The translations under genes and the position numbers were made by a program. The notes under the pieces were generated by a model, which searched no databases, was not told the origin of the DNA, and saw only the letters and a program-made list of their open reading frames with translations. A DNA stretch of 64,000 nt from NCBI GenBank assembly GCA_038501625.1, contig JAZAYU010000219.1, positions 124,001 through 188,000 of the forward strand, given 5' to 3'. Shown here piece by piece: positions 19,962 to 31,935 of the stretch; position 1 is the first letter of the stretch; every line of letters starts with the position of its first letter. The DNA is from Corbicula japonica. Taxonomy: Eukaryota > Mollusca > Bivalvia > Venerida > Cyrenidae.

Positions 19962-21602
19962 CTACACGGTGAATCTTGTTGAGTTACTGTAGCTTGAGTA
20001 GACATCCCGTTTTGATCTGTTGTTTTTCGGCTTGACGATCTGTTGTTCACCTCTTAGGTTCTCATTATCGTTCTCTATCAATTTGGTAAAACCACCTGAT
20101 TTTGGCAAAGGCTCAGAATATGTAACGTGTTTTTCAGTTATTTTGCTTGAAGATTTTAATATTGTTCTCGGAGACTGTGGTTTCTCATGCGTGGATGACT
20201 TGTAGAATACAGCAGTATTATCGGCTTCATACCCCTGATTAATTTTGGAATCTGATTCTTCCTTCTCTGTATTCGTTGTGAAATTGCTATTGACGTTGTT
20301 TTCTTTTACCTTTAAATTTCTTTGTCGAGGCGTTTCAAACATATCAACTGCAAGCTTCTTGTTGAAATTTAATTTCAGCATCAAACCATTATTACTCTCT
20401 GGACCTGTTGGTGTTTCATGCTCAGATTTATTCTTACTTACTTCATCTCTTGCTTTGGGGGAAATGAATGTTCTCGGAATATTTTCAGCGGAGTATGCAG
20501 ACCTGAGGATTTCTCGTCGATTTTTCATGATAAATGCAATTTCTTCATGTGTTGCCATTTTAGTTGGAATGTGAACATTTGTAGTGATTGGTTTTACTGA
20601 TTCATCTTCTTTCGTCTGTTCCTTTTCTTCCGATAGGGACTCTCCACGACTGCCTACATCTGGCATTACTGTTGCCTTTTTCAAATGAGTTTTCGCCGCT
20701 TTAACTGCAGGAAGAATAACTTTACTTTCATTGTTTTTTTTGTTTTGTTCCGAAGGTTTTGGAGATAATCCAGTTTTGTCTTTTGGTACAATAGCTTTAG
20801 ACGACACAAAATCTTTTGGTAGGTCATTTTTAAAAGTCTTAAAACTTTTCTTTCTGTGCCGTTCTAGAGATTTCATTCCTCTCCGTAAAGTTTGTTTCGT
20901 CTCATTAGCATTCTGACTCTCACTTAAGTCATCCCTCGACTTCTTCGATGAAGGTCCAATGATGACCGAAAGGGTGAATGGTTTGGAAGTTTCCTCGTCG
21001 AGATCTGACATTGAAGAACCGAAATTTGCGCTACGGTCAAAATTTTCGTCAGGTATATTTCTTAGACTTGGAAAACGTATAAATCTTCCCGTCTCAAAAT
21101 CACTTTCTGAAATTCGCGTGGTCGAGAGTCTTTCCACCATATCTGATATATACTCCTGTGACCTTGAAATATGCTTAGTCTTTATCAATTCCCTGGAGCA
21201 ATGTGGACACCGGGTTTCGTTAGAACCGGCTTGGTGTGTATGACTGTACCTTTTTGTGTTCGCCCTGCTGCAGTAGTGACAGCTCCGAACAACCAGCGAT
21301 TGATCAGTCTCTTTGCCTAGCGGGTACAGTCTGTTCACGATCTTTGCAACCTTTTCTTTAGGTAAACATCGCAACGCCGGAGCCGTTGGTAAAACTATCT
21401 GATGCTCTTTTGAGTATTCAAATTGCTTTTTATGATAAATTGAAGCCCGTCTTCTGGTTTGAAGTTCTCTCAAGCGATCAAGTGTATCAATTTGATGTGT
21501 ATTAAATTTTGAGTTCACTTTAATCCTCGAAAGTCCACTGTCCGTGTGTCGAAGTGCAAGCCCTGCAATGCTTTCCTTGGTATAGTGGAATCCGGTAGAC
21601 AT
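19962..21602 (-). CDS. Array family member 1, 546 aa, unrecognised family
   Basis: Single open frame starting MSTGFHYTKESIAGLALRHT, which corresponds to the N-terminal box of its paralogues. The central box spans residues 61-92 (FEYSKEHQIVLPTAPALRCL then V..IVNRL). Two CxxC pairs follow (C108/C111 and C132/C135), then a second V.RLS motif (150-160). The remaining 380 residues are hydrophilic, rich in Lys, Ser, Glu and Asn, and appear disordered; no signal peptide or membrane helix is seen. The long tail is unique within the array. Its closest relative is the neighbouring minus-strand gene at 24065-24640. Lys/Ser-rich disorder with possible zinc-binding pairs could suit a structural or scaffold protein, but that is a guess. 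Confidence 0.8.
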   Translation of the reverse strand: MSTGFHYTKESIAGLALRHTDSGLSRIKVNSKFNTHQIDTLDRLRELQTRRRASIYHKKQFEYSKEHQIVLPTAPALRCLPKEKVAKIVNRLYPLGKETDQSLVVRSCHYCSRANTKRYSHTHQAGSNETRCPHCSRELIKTKHISRSQEYISDMVERLSTTRISESDFETGRFIRFPSLRNIPDENFDRSANFGSSMSDLDEETSKPFTLSVIIGPSSKKSRDDLSESQNANETKQTLRRGMKSLERHRKKSFKTFKNDLPKDFVSSKAIVPKDKTGLSPKPSEQNKKNNESKVILPAVKAAKTHLKKATVMPDVGSRGESLSEEKEQTKEDESVKPITTNVHIPTKMATHEEIAFIMKNRREILRSAYSAENIPRTFISPKARDEVSKNKSEHETPTGPESNNGLMLKLNFNKKLAVDMFETPRQRNLKVKENNVNSNFTTNTEKEESDSKINQGYEADNTAVFYKSSTHEKPQSPRTILKSSSKITEKHVTYSEPLPKSGGFTKLIENDNENLRGEQQIVKPKNNRSKRDVYSSYSNSTRFTV

Positions 21603-21604
21603 TT

Positions 21605-22555
21605 CTTAGCGTTATCCTTATAGTAACTGTTTAATTATCGCAATAAATCTGATTTTAATAAGTTCGCATTGTTTCGTCCTGTATTGGAGAAATTCATTAT
21701 GATTTATTTATGATTAACGATTCGCTAATTAATTAAGTCACTGCACAGTATTATTCGTTTGCAAATTTTCACAAGTAGACCAGACTTGCATGCAGTGTTG
21801 TATTTCATAAAGTCAGTGCTGTAAATCATAAAAGTTGTTAATAGTGAAAAACATATCATAAAACAAAAGACTAACGTCTCGGCGCCGCAAAGGCTCTAGA
21901 GTTACATTGAAAGTCAACACCTTCGTCTCTTGATCGATTAATTCACATTTGTTTTAATATATTACTGACTTAACCGAGTTATGCTTTCTAATATGAATGA
22001 CTAGGCAAAATTAAAAATAAATTATGTTATGTAATTTTGTATAAATTGTATAAGACGGAGGGATCATATAGCTGTTATGTAAAAAGATGAAATGTGCTTA
22101 TCAGGAAAATATTTCGCTCTTCTATAATAGCAAAACAAGGGAGATTTCTTCGGTTATAGAAATGGAGCCTACACCAAAGCTAAATGTAATAACCACACTC
22201 GGGTCACACTAGGTAGGTTGGGGTTGGCAAAAACGGTTGACTTAGGATTTTCAACGGGTTCTCAATGGTTTTTATGTAGTAAGAGTCCGTACCTAATCAG
22301 CATGTATCAAGCGGCCGGTTTTGAATAAATCTTTTTTTTTCAATGAATATTCCAAATGGTGTTTAAATTCGAAATTTTGGGTTAAACACCATAAATAACT
22401 TTACCGAATTCTAAATCTTGAACTGAACCCTTATTATGCTTTTAGTGTCTTCTAATTAATTTTTATAACCAAAATATGGTATATAATTATAATATATTGG
22501 CGAGAAAGTGTATTTCGGATGTGCGACAACATAAATAAACGAAAAAAATCTTTAT
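21605..22555. other. Upstream region of array gene 1
   Basis: AT-rich spacer without further genes. No clear TATA box or named element. Confidence 0.4.
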
Positions 22556-22559
22556 TTTT

Positions 22560-22795
22560 CTTTATTTTGGTTTCCGTCCCCCCATCCCCTGTGGCAATTT
22601 GTTTTGCCACTGACCGTTCCAAGGCGGTAACCTCAAGGGTTTCTCTATGTCGTTAATTGTCTGTGGCGTCTTATTTGAACTGACATACTTATAACAACAT
22701 GCTCTCTTTTCCTCTCTTCTTTTTTCGCTGCGTGGGGAGACTGTGTTTAGTGAGTGTGGCGCTTCCTGATATGCATATTTCACTAAAAAAAAAAA
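22560..22795 (-). repeat. Dispersed repeat R, copy 2 (inverted)
   Basis: Contains ACTGACCGTTCCAAGGCGGT, GCGTGGGGAGACTGTGTTTA and TCCTGATATGCATATTT, the reverse order and complement of copy 1. Confidence 0.75.
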
Positions 22796-22859
22796 GAACA
22801 AGCGTTCGAAAATTCGAAATTTAAGAGTGAACATTTTAAATAGAGTAAATAAACAAAAG

Positions 22860-23525
22860 GTTGGTAACGTTGATAGTCTAGCTGTTCATGTAAAGGGTGC
22901 ATTATATAAAAGGTCATATTGTTTATTGGTAGACACCATAAAAATCACATGGTACAATGTAATCGAATTGGAATAGGTACAATTGCAGGGTGACTTGTGT
23001 AGTAGTATTTTGTTAAATTTTCATTCACTTGATTTCTTGAATACAAACCGAAACGACATGTTTTTACTTTATACCCGTTCATGATTATTTGCTAGTTAAA
23101 CTGTTATTTATTTGGAAAATGTCTAAATAAAATTGTAATGAATCGAATGCAGAAGCCTGTTTGTTAACATATAATTTCTTGTTTGGCAGATCAGTTTTTC
23201 GCTTACTACTTATGAAAGTGAAAATGGCAAAAGGTAGTCATAAGAACAATTTCGTGCTCATACCTTACCAATACAGACAGTTTTGGGCCATGTACGTTCG
23301 CGATCAAACTTTAAAAGTAATAATAAATAATAAATAAATAGAATAAGTGGGTAAAACACCAACACAAAAAATAATACACGGACTGTTTGACGTTTTGGGA
23401 CGGTCCATGGCTCAAGCAAAATAGCGACCGGCGATTAAAACATGTAAGCGCATACAGCACTCAAATTTAATATCATATAACACAATGAATCTGACGTGTA
23501 CACAATACCATGCAATGTTTACCTA
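22860..23525. other. No gene seen
   Basis: AT-rich spacer without recognised repeats or ORFs. Confidence 0.35.
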
Positions 23526-23529
23526 GAAT

Positions 23530-23775
23530 GTATCCACGAACACTGATGCCCCTACTGCCACAACACCATTTGTAACAAAGGGCTATAACCGTTCTGGTAA
23601 AATTGTCGCAGGAAAAAATCTTTACCTTCATCTACACATCGTGCTTGATCATCTGTGCAGTTTGAAAAACATGATAGTTAATGAGAAGTTGACGCTACAA
23701 GATTTGGAGGACGTACGTACGGATAAGTGCAACTCTATTTGCCTTCCAATTCGTGGGGGCATAAAAACTGAACCA
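23530..23775 (+). repeat. Repeat with GGACGTACG...GGCATAAAA tail, copy 1
   Basis: CACTGATGCCCCTACTGCCA, TGGTAAAATTGTCGCAGGA, CATCTACACATCGTG and the tail GTGCAACTCTATTTGCCTTCC then GGGGGCATAAAA match the copy at 53860-54130 in order. The tail resembles that of 3441-4076. Confidence 0.7.
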
Positions 23776-24064
23776 GAGAATATCACCAAGTAACTAATAA
23801 TCTCAGATAAGCCAGACAAAAGTGTTATTTACCAAAAGGATAAACATGTACAAAGACTCTTACATGTAACAAGTACACACGCTCTCCGAACAGCTATTTT
23901 TAATAACAAGATAACAATACATAAACAGTGACATATAACTGTTTCGATTTTAAATTTCAAATAAACTTTTTTAATAGAACTAACATAACAATTGTCATAA
24001 ACACTTATTTGTGATATCTTCAGCATCTCCAACTTTTAACAATTTAAAGTTTAACATATGCTTT

Positions 24065-24640
24065 TTATAAAGTTTTGGTTTCGATGTTATCTGCGGCGTT
24101 AGTGTCATGGATGAAATCGGGTTTTGGTGTTTCTTCTCTGGGCGTTATTACCACTTTCTCGCGTTGTCTTTGTTCTGTACTCCGAGTCTTCGACGTAAAC
24201 AGTCGATTTACCATATCGTTAACGTCTTGTTGCGTCAAAGGCCTCCGTTTTCTTCCTGACGTATTACTTGTTTCTGGATTTGAATCTCGTTTCGTAACCG
24301 CTGGTGCACTGTTTGCTACCACCCTCTTATTGTCTTTCACCACATAATATTCCTTTGGGTTTGTTAATCGGTCCACTAAACTTTCAACCTCCTCATTAGA
24401 GAATATCCTGAAAGCAGGTGCTCGTGGCAGGACAGCGCCATATTGTCTGCTGTATTCAAAACACTTTCTCGGTAGTTTGGAGACCGGTCGCCTTCTCATT
24501 TCTTCGTGAATTCTGTCCAGATGATTGATTCCCTCGTGTTCTACTGCCGGTCGAGTTTTTTTCGAGGGCGAACCGCTGTAAATGTGGCGTAAATCAAGCG
24601 AAGTGATGTCGCGATTAGAGTAACGGAATGCCGCCGACAT
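24065..24640 (-). CDS. Array family member 2, 191 aa
   Basis: The start MSAAFRYSNRDITSLDLRHI at 24640 is preferred over the in-frame ATG at 24679, because it aligns with the N-termini of the paralogues (MSTGFHYT..., MAFLV...) and is followed by the YSG of the N-box. The central box lies at residues 60-96 (CFEYSRQYGAVLPRAPAFR, then VESLVDRLTNP). A second V.DMVNRL motif is at 139-147. No CxxC pair and no C-terminal PSERF box are present, so this is a reduced member. Tail residues 150-191 are charged and probably disordered. It is transcribed towards the 19962-21602 gene and divergently from the plus-strand part of the array. Function unknown. Confidence 0.78.
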   Translation of the reverse strand: MSAAFRYSNRDITSLDLRHIYSGSPSKKTRPAVEHEGINHLDRIHEEMRRRPVSKLPRKCFEYSRQYGAVLPRAPAFRIFSNEEVESLVDRLTNPKEYYVVKDNKRVVANSAPAVTKRDSNPETSNTSGRKRRPLTQQDVNDMVNRLFTSKTRSTEQRQREKVVITPREETPKPDFIHDTNAADNIETKTL

Positions 24641-24689
24641 TTCTGATATAATTTGTTTCTTTGATATAAGTTGACACACAATACGTTTT

Positions 24690-25099
24690 CCTCCTGTTAA
24701 TGCCTTAAATTATTGCCGTTTACACGGTTCTTTGTAACTGAAAATAAGGTAATATGTAAGTCCATTATCCAAACAAAATTTTCATCGTCCTTTGTAAGAA
24801 TGACTAGTGTGTTTGTTTTCTGTGTTGATAAGAAACAATACATTGTAATGTTGAAAAAGAGTTTCATTTAGTATATTAATTAACAATTCGTCTTAAATGT
24901 CACTCGTGTCCATAACATAATAGCATGAATGCTATGCTTTGTCTAAAGCGGTGTAATATTTCATTTTCCTTTTTCTAATATGTCTCTTACGTGTCACACT
25001 ACAACTTAAGTCATTTTCTCAGACTCTTTGTCTTATGGCATATACAGTGTAAATTATTGATAAAATAATGTAGAAAAATGAGTGTGCATTCGTGAGTGG

Positions 25100-25136
<37 letters not shown>

Positions 25137-26240
25137 CTTTAAATCATCAAGCTAGTGCAAGAACAAAGGGGAGCATTATCTCTTTAAAATGCAGTTTTCC
25201 TACTTTTATGAATACTTCTCTTAATAAAGGCCACCATGTCCTTTTCACGACTTACACAAGACGACCATTTCGAGGTCCATACAAAATGTACCATCACGAA
25301 AGCAAAGTTTTATTTTATACTTTTATTTACAACTTCGAGCTGGATAGAACTTTGTTTCAAAAGATTACTTTCAAGATATGATAATACAGTTGCTAAAATG
25401 TTAAATGTATTAGAAGATGTGTTTACCAGTTTAAAAAATAATCTTGTGGAGAAACTATGTTTTCTATATTTGGACTCTGCATATAATATGCACTTTTTAC
25501 TTTTAATAAAATATGTTAATGTAGATTTTAATCTAGGTTTCTTTGCTGAAACCGGTTTCGATAAAATACATGTATTAAGCATTATAGTGAAGCATTTTCT
25601 TAAAGAGTAAGCCCCATAACATGTCAGTAAATAAGTTGATGTCACAAATGAATGTTCGTAAAGTACTTATAATACATTAGTAGCATTGTTTCATGATCAT
25701 TGACAAAACAAAAGATAGCATTTGTAACACTTAAAACTTGAATGAATATATTTTATCTTCATATTGATGTAGAATGTATTGAAACTATTTTGTATATAGC
25801 AACTGTGATGACTATTTTGATACACTTGTCAGCAAATTAAGCAATCAAGATTAAGCTTCGAAAACAAAGAACGTTATGAATCAATATATAAGTTGTTATG
25901 CTAAATGTTTGTGTTTATTAAATGCGCAATTTTAAGTGTTTTAGTTTTATTTATGTTACTTTTTGAAGGTTGGATAAGCCGTTTCAAGCAGATGATTTAA
26001 ACTGCATTTATCTTAAATATATATTTCAAAAACAATTATAGTTGTCTTTACCTTTTTAACACTTAAGACAATGAAGATATGGAGCATAGTTACAGTGTAT
26101 TCAATGCTAATATAATATTTTGCCTCTTATGTCATCGCTTTACTTGTTATTGTCAGAAATGAAATTCAATATTGTGATGTTCGAACAACAATATTTAATA
26201 TTTAGACTTACATATTAATTGTGTGATACTTTGAATGTTG
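24690..26240. other. Divergent intergenic region
   Basis: Separates the minus-strand and plus-strand halves of the array. It contains the GT microsatellite. Open frames on both strands at 25236-25645 overlap in three frames and have no recognised homology. Nothing else is supported. Confidence 0.4.
25102..25135 (+). repeat. (GT)n microsatellite
   Basis: Sixteen or so GT units. Confidence 0.95.
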
Positions 26241-26244
26241 TTTG

Positions 26245-27722
26245 ATGGCGTTTAGCATTGGATATGTAGGTGTTTGTGACAGGAATATACAACATCTCTA
26301 CACTACAAGAACAATTAGACAGCCTGCTAAAAGAAAGCCAAGATCATACAAGGTAAATAATAGAAAAAGGAACGTTGAAGCAACAGAACACTACAAATTA
26401 TTTTAAAAAAAAAGTGCAGACTCAGTTTGGATCATTAGTCAAAGTTTATTTCTAGTTTTATAAAGGTAAAGTCAAACGTTTGATGGTTTGTTATATTTTG
26501 ATAATAAATTAATTAAAGAGTTGTAGTATAGACGGTTTGACAATCGTACTGCTTAGTATAATAAGATGAGTATCTCTTCCATTTGTCAACAATAAAAATC
26601 CACAACTTCGACAATAGCCACATTCATATAACACAGCCCCCACACCCAAACAGCTAAAGGGTAGAAAAAAAGATACTAAGTTTATAATTCAATCAGTTTC
26701 AAAAAGGACATCACAAACAATTAACATTAAAGGGAAACCGAAGGGTTATTGCCTTGGAGCGGTAAGTAACAAAACGTATTGCTACTTCAACTTGGGATTT
26801 AACCGAAATCTAGAGTGCACCAACCTTACACTTGCCTCGTCAGATTCTCATACGAACAAACAGATACGAGATGTCTTTACTACAGCCCACCCATCACTTG
26901 ACAATGTCACATGGAAAACACACAAATATACAAGTCACCTGAAATAAATAAATAAAATGACAAAAATCAAGGAAACGACGTCCAGCTCTCGACCTAACAT
27001 TAACTAAATACGAGCGATGGAATAACGTTGTACTAAGGAATGGCGTCTAAAGAAACAAGTTTAAACAGTCCTGCCGGTTAACCGATCAACCAATTGGTTA
27101 CAGGTTCCAGTTTATTGGTTACCAAAATCCGTAATAGGTCACATCCCTACTTAAACTGAAAGAAATTTGAAACACTACTTAAAATTAATATCTAGAATCA
27201 ACAATTGTGTATTGTTGTATTGTTATTTATATAATAATTATTGTATGGTTGATGCATAAAAAACAAGCTATGTTGAGATATGTTTGACTGCTTTCTTACA
27301 TTACTTCCAAACTATGTTTAGATATGTTTGATTGCTTCCAGCCAGAATTCCTAAGATCTTTAGAAGCAGATAGAGTTCTGCGAATGAAGAACCGTCCCTT
27401 CATGGAGTACGATGCAAAGCATGATATAGAGCTACCAAAAGCTGCTGCATTTAGGAATATCCAGAGCACTGAAGTTAGCAATATAGTAAAACGTTTAACA
27501 ATGCCGGCAAAAGACAGATTTCACTTTCAACACACTGATCACGTGGCTTACAATGATTGGCGTACAGCGCGCACGGAAAAGATACAACGATTGAGGGAAA
27601 CGTTGCATAAGTTTGGAGGTGGAAGCGAATCTCGTGTACACAACGATACTTCAAAGAAAAAGAAGAAGAAACAGAAAAAAGACAAAGAAAACAACGAGGA
27701 AAAGGCACTACCAACTCTTTAA
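26245..27722 (+). CDS. Array family member 3, 162 aa, two exons
   Basis: Exon 1 (26245-26352, 36 codons) begins MAFSIGYVGVCDRNIQHLYT and ends AAG|GTAAAT in phase 0. Exon 2 (27342-27722) follows the acceptor GATTGCTTCCAG|CCA and encodes PEFLRSLEADRVLRMKNRPF, then MEYDAKHDIELPKAAAFRNI and VSNIVKRLTMPA. The tail is Lys-rich (KKKKKKQKKDKENNEEK). Exon 1 supplies exactly the N-terminal box, and exon 2 the central box with a single V.NIVKRL motif. CxxC and the PSERF box are absent. The 989-bp intron holds a copy of dispersed repeat R. The other array members appear intronless over the same region, so this is either the ancestral form or an intron gain. Confidence 0.75.
26605..26905 (+). repeat. Dispersed repeat R, copy 3, inside the intron
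   Basis: TAGCCACATTCATATAACAC, ACCGAAGGGTTATTGCCTTG, GAGTGCACCAACCTTACACT follow the order of copy 1. Confidence 0.75.
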
Positions 27723-27724
27723 CT

Positions 27725-28685
27725 GAGGATGAATTAAACTGAGAGTTTTGTGTTAATATATAAATGGTGTATTTAGGGAGTTCTAGAGGAATTCTCGATG
27801 TTCTGAATTCTAAATTGTCTCTAACATACTACGGTTACAGACGATTTGAAAACAGAAATTACATAAAAACGAAATCACAGTGTTCAGTGCTTGGAATTTA
27901 AAAAAAAACACAACACGTAGTTTAACCGAGTAAACGCTATTTGAAAAGATGTGCTCAATGTTTGCCTACTTTCATCAAGTAAAAGGAAGATTTTGCGAAC
28001 TCATTTTATATAAAACAGTATCAGATTTTATTGTCAGAAGCTTTTCCTGCAAATTTCTGTTGTTACTCGTTGGCATGGGACAAAACATCTATCTTGCATT
28101 TGCACATTATCGAGAGCTAAAATTATCACATTTGACTTATTAAAACGGTTTCGATATTTTTATTACACCAAAAGTAATTTCCATTTTCAGAGCATTTAGA
28201 AATTTTGTTCATTTTGCTATAGCGCTTTAGGACAATTGGTTAAAATTTAATTTCGTGCGTAAGTGTAAATATTTCGTGTTTTGAATGCATATATAGATTC
28301 TGTTAAAAGTGTGAATTGAAATCTATACGACATGCTGTTAAAAACGATCGGATTGACGTTAAATGTGGCTAGCAATATCATAAGTTAACAATTTTTGGAC
28401 ACAGACCTACTGAGATATTAAGAATATTTATCTGTGTATAAATGCTATGAGAACACGAGATAGAACACTGTCGCTAATGCTGTAAACTGCATGCTATGTA
28501 AATATTAAATAGTCACTGTGATTTATATTGTATATGTTTGTTAGAATAACAAGAGTTGACTGTATATAAGTTAACACAAATAATGTAAAGTGTCCAAGAC
28601 TCGGTGTAAATGGCGTGAGGACACAGTCGCCCAATGTCTTATTATATATGAATAATTAACCACTCTTTTCTCTATATTTACGAGA
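27725..28685. other. 3' flank of array gene 3, no gene seen
   Basis: A 64-codon plus ORF at 27949-28143 has no recognisable features. The rest is AT-rich spacer. Confidence 0.35.
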
Positions 28686-28689
28686 AAGA

Positions 28690-28990
28690 AAACATTCCAA
28701 ATATCACTATAAGTAAAGAAGACAAACGTTTATAATACGACCAACATTCAATCAATGACTTACAAAAATGGAACCTGTGTGTCTCATGCCACAGAACGGT
28801 CAATGGCAAACCATTTTGCCACTAAGGGTACATAGCAGGATATATGGTTCGCTAACCTGATATTTATCCCGCTATATTCTCATAAGAAAAAAACAATGCG
28901 CATGTTAACTTGGTGAATCATCTTCGATCCGCCCACATAACTGACAATGGACAAAGGAGCACAAAAAACGTAGACAAACCGCTTACAAGC
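28690..28990 (+). repeat. Dispersed repeat R, copy 4 (diverged)
   Basis: CACAGAACGGTCAATGGCAA, TTTTGCCACTAAGGG and CTAACCTGATATTTATCCC weakly follow copy 1. Confidence 0.5.
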
Positions 28991-29399
28991 GAAACAGGAA
29001 GTACCGTAAAATACATATTCATCAACAAACATCAGACTGCTTCATTAAAATCGACCAAGGGCAAATAATTGTGTAATTATGCTTACAGGAATTGTTATTT
29101 CTGGTGAAATAATATAATGTTAACTAGACTTGTTATAAATGCTAAACATGTTTTGAATTGTTGCAGTTTATAAAAAAAGTGAACAACTTCAACACTGCCA
29201 GAACGCTTGTGTGTGTTATGAAAGATTATAGTACTATTTTAAATGATGAAAAATGATAAATGCTTTAATATAATGGGTCTTCATTCTCTTGTTTGCATGG
29301 TCTTAATCTATATGAATACAATGTATGTATTTAATACCGCTTATAATTCCAGTATATTATTCCTGTATGTTCTTGCGTCAGAAAAATTCCATATGTCAA

Positions 29400-29665
29400 T
29401 AATCTTAATTATGGCCCACTTCAAAGATGCGGGGTATATTGCTTTGCACATGTCGGTCGGTCCGTCGGTCCGTCCGTCCGTAACCAATATTGTCCAATCA
29501 AATCCTAAACAACGATTTGACATACAGTCTTCAGATTTCGTATGGTGGTTAGTCATCATAAGCAGACTATTGATTTTAAGGTCAGTAGGACAACGGTCAA
29601 GGTCACGTTGACCTTCAATATAATAACAGCAGAATTATATCCAATTGGCGTTTGGGGGCATATAT
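29400..29665 (+). repeat. Repeat with (TCCG)n run
   Basis: A TCGGTCCGTCGGTCCGTCCG run at about 29455-29482 is followed by ACCAATATTGTCCAATCAAA and AACGGTCAAGGTCACGTTGA. It resembles the inverted type of the GGACGGAC-tailed repeats. The overlapping ORFs on both strands are readings of it. Confidence 0.5.
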
Positions 29666-29844
29666 GTTTTACAAACATCTCTTGTTCTAACTACAGACAA
29701 AAAACACAACACAAATTTAACATAACAACATATAAGTAATAGAACAGGTAGTCTTTTGCGAAAAAGGAAATGCCGCTTCTTATGGGACATTACTCCAGAC
29801 CTGATAAATTCCATGGAAGTAACATGACGATTTAAAATCAAAAT

Positions 29845-29915
29845 TACTATTCGCTAAAGAGCGATATGTGAATAGTAGTTTTCTGTCACGTGACAATCTA
29901 CTTTTCGTAACCGTA
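29845..29915. repeat. GTCACGTGAC palindromic element, partial copy
   Basis: TTTTCTGTCACGTGACAATC and TACTTTTCGTAACC match the right half of the element at 35588-35780. Confidence 0.5.
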
Positions 29916-30116
29916 CAATATCAATCAGTGAATTTGCTTACCGGCACTACAAAGATAATATGAAATAATCTTTAGATATTGAAGTGGGACTGCAAACATG
30001 TCATGTAGTAAGCCCTCTCAATCCCCGGTTAGGCACTGACAAACGATGTTATCTCGTCGTATTAATAACAATTATTCATGATTGTAAGGTTTATGCAACT
30101 GTCTTAAGTATAGAAA

Positions 30117-30343
30117 AATACAAAGTTGACGCCGTTTCCACGCGACGTAGTCAACGTCAAGTAAAGCTATCTTTTAGCAACTTGCCGTTCAACCCGTTAA
30201 CCGGAAATCTGAATGTTACCATGAAACAAGATTGCGAAATTAAAGCGGAGTCGACACCAGGTGGATGTCATTCGTATATTTCGCGTGCTAAGTCAAAGTT
30301 TTCATTCGGAACTGGCAGAAGAGAACAGCGAATATTGACATAA
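30117..30343 (+). CDS. Candidate terminal exon, unrecognised
   Basis: Open frame encoding YKVDAVSTRRSQRQVKLSFS then LPFNPLTGNLNVTMKQD, ending GTGRREQRILT. It has coding-like codon use (CGA, CGT, TCG, GCG and GGA codons), unlike the AT-rich spacer around it. A possible acceptor CTTAAGTATAG lies just before it. The open frame extends back to 29984. No partner exon was identified and there is no clear similarity to the array family. Confidence 0.3.
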
Positions 30344-30579
30344 ATTTTTCGGGAGCAAAAGTGTTATACATTAGAAACAAACTCTGTAAAGTGGTTTTCC
30401 TTTGCATTTTTTTGTGTTCCAAGAGCAATAACACTTTTCATACAGGGTGTTTAGTAAGAGGAACATAAACAACCATCATTTACCTGTACTCAGGCCAATT
30501 TTCAAGACGTCGAAGGCGTTCTAAAGCTGAAACTGTGAATGAAAATGGATACCTGGTAAGGTCCGGTTCATGGTACCAA

Positions 30580-30713
30580 TCTTGGCTGAAGATGGTAAAA
30601 CTGAGCATGGAATCCAGTCTCAAATCTCAAGCATCTGACCAGTCGCCATTTCAGCCAATCAAATGCTTGAGATTTGAGACTGGTTTCTATTCTCAGCTTT
30701 ATAACTTTGGAAC
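30580..30713. repeat. Foldback element, CAGTCTCAAATCTCAAGC family, copy 3
   Basis: Left arm GGTAAAACTGAGCATGGAAT plus CAGTCTCAAATCTCAAGC; right arm with the complement and CTCAGCTTTATAACTTTGG. About 17 bases near the centre are missing from the left arm relative to copy 2. Confidence 0.85.
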
Positions 30714-31244
30714 CTGATTTCAAGTTTACGGGTTGAACGGTGTGAACAAGTAAATTTACTATTAATTTAACAATATCACAAATGAAATGTGCTACTGTGA
30801 AACATTTTTGCGATATATTTGAGCTACGATAGATGTTACACTGATTCCTTCCAAATGGGTACGAACACACTTCAAAGATCAAAACTTTAAACAAAATCAG
30901 TTTAGGAAAATACGAGTTGTTAACCAATTTTATTCGCAGAATTGGACGTTTGTTCATACTTAATATTGCGCACACTAAAACTAAAGAAGTAAGTAAAACG
31001 TCAAAAATCTATATCGATACCAAATAAGCAATTTATCCAAACTATTACAGTTTTAAGATATGTAAGAAATTAAGTTAACATCGAAACTTTGACGGCACTT
31101 TTTAATTACGAAGTTAACGATGCAAAAAACAACATACCGAACAAAACTCATTTTGATTTTAAACTAAAAAATCTGAATCAATGATGCTATGATTTATTCT
31201 TAATTTTAGTAATGGTAATCAAACATATTTTGACATTTATTAAA

Positions 31245-31287
31245 GCAAGAAGAAGAAGAAGAAGTTGTTGTTGTTGTTGTTGTTGTC
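31245..31287 (+). repeat. (GAA)n(GTT)n microsatellite
   Basis: Run of AGAAGAAGAAGAAG followed by TTGTTGTTGTTGTTG. Confidence 0.9.
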
Positions 31288-31935
31288 ACTGTGATCCTAG
31301 CTATCTTGTCTCTAAAACACAATTACAATATCCGTTTTCAATTACCTCATTTTCTATTAAGGGGGATACAAATATACAAGCTTCTTCAGTAATGCAAACC
31401 TTTGAAGGAGTTTGTTTTGATAGCCGAGTTGTTTTCAAAATAAAAAAAAAACTAGACCATATAATTACAAACATTATTCTGAATGATATGTTGCATATAA
31501 GTTGAATAACGCATCGCACAAAACATAAATACAAGTTAATTTTTACAGGTAAAACACTGAAGATTATATTTGCAAATCTAACGTGCAAAAGCTGATCAAT
31601 ATACCCATATACAATAAAATGCTGAGATAATGATCGAATGGAAAGGCAACGTTAAGAAATTCGAAAAAGCCTCCCAGCATGTCTCCATTTGGTTTTCAGA
31701 GTAATCAATTTTGCTAGATGTCTCAAGTTTAAAAACCCTAAAGAAATACTCATGGAGAACCGAACAAAATTGAATTTGTATACATGTAGTGTCCTGAGGT
31801 TGTATGTACAGCTGAATGCTCAAGTTCTATTACAGAATGCTTTATTTTGCAAACAAAGAGATACTCACAAGAAAGGAAATACTGTTTGCATCAGAACTCA
31901 GGAATCGGTGTTTGAACCTCTTGAAAACCCATAAA

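Noticed and set aside
20020..21243. Plus-strand ORFs of 60-109 codons
   Set aside because: Antisense shadows of the 546-codon minus-strand gene.
25236..25645. Overlapping ORFs of 99-124 codons on both strands
   Set aside because: Three frames are open at once in AT-rich DNA, with Phe/Leu/Tyr-rich composition and no recognised motif; no splice or homology support.
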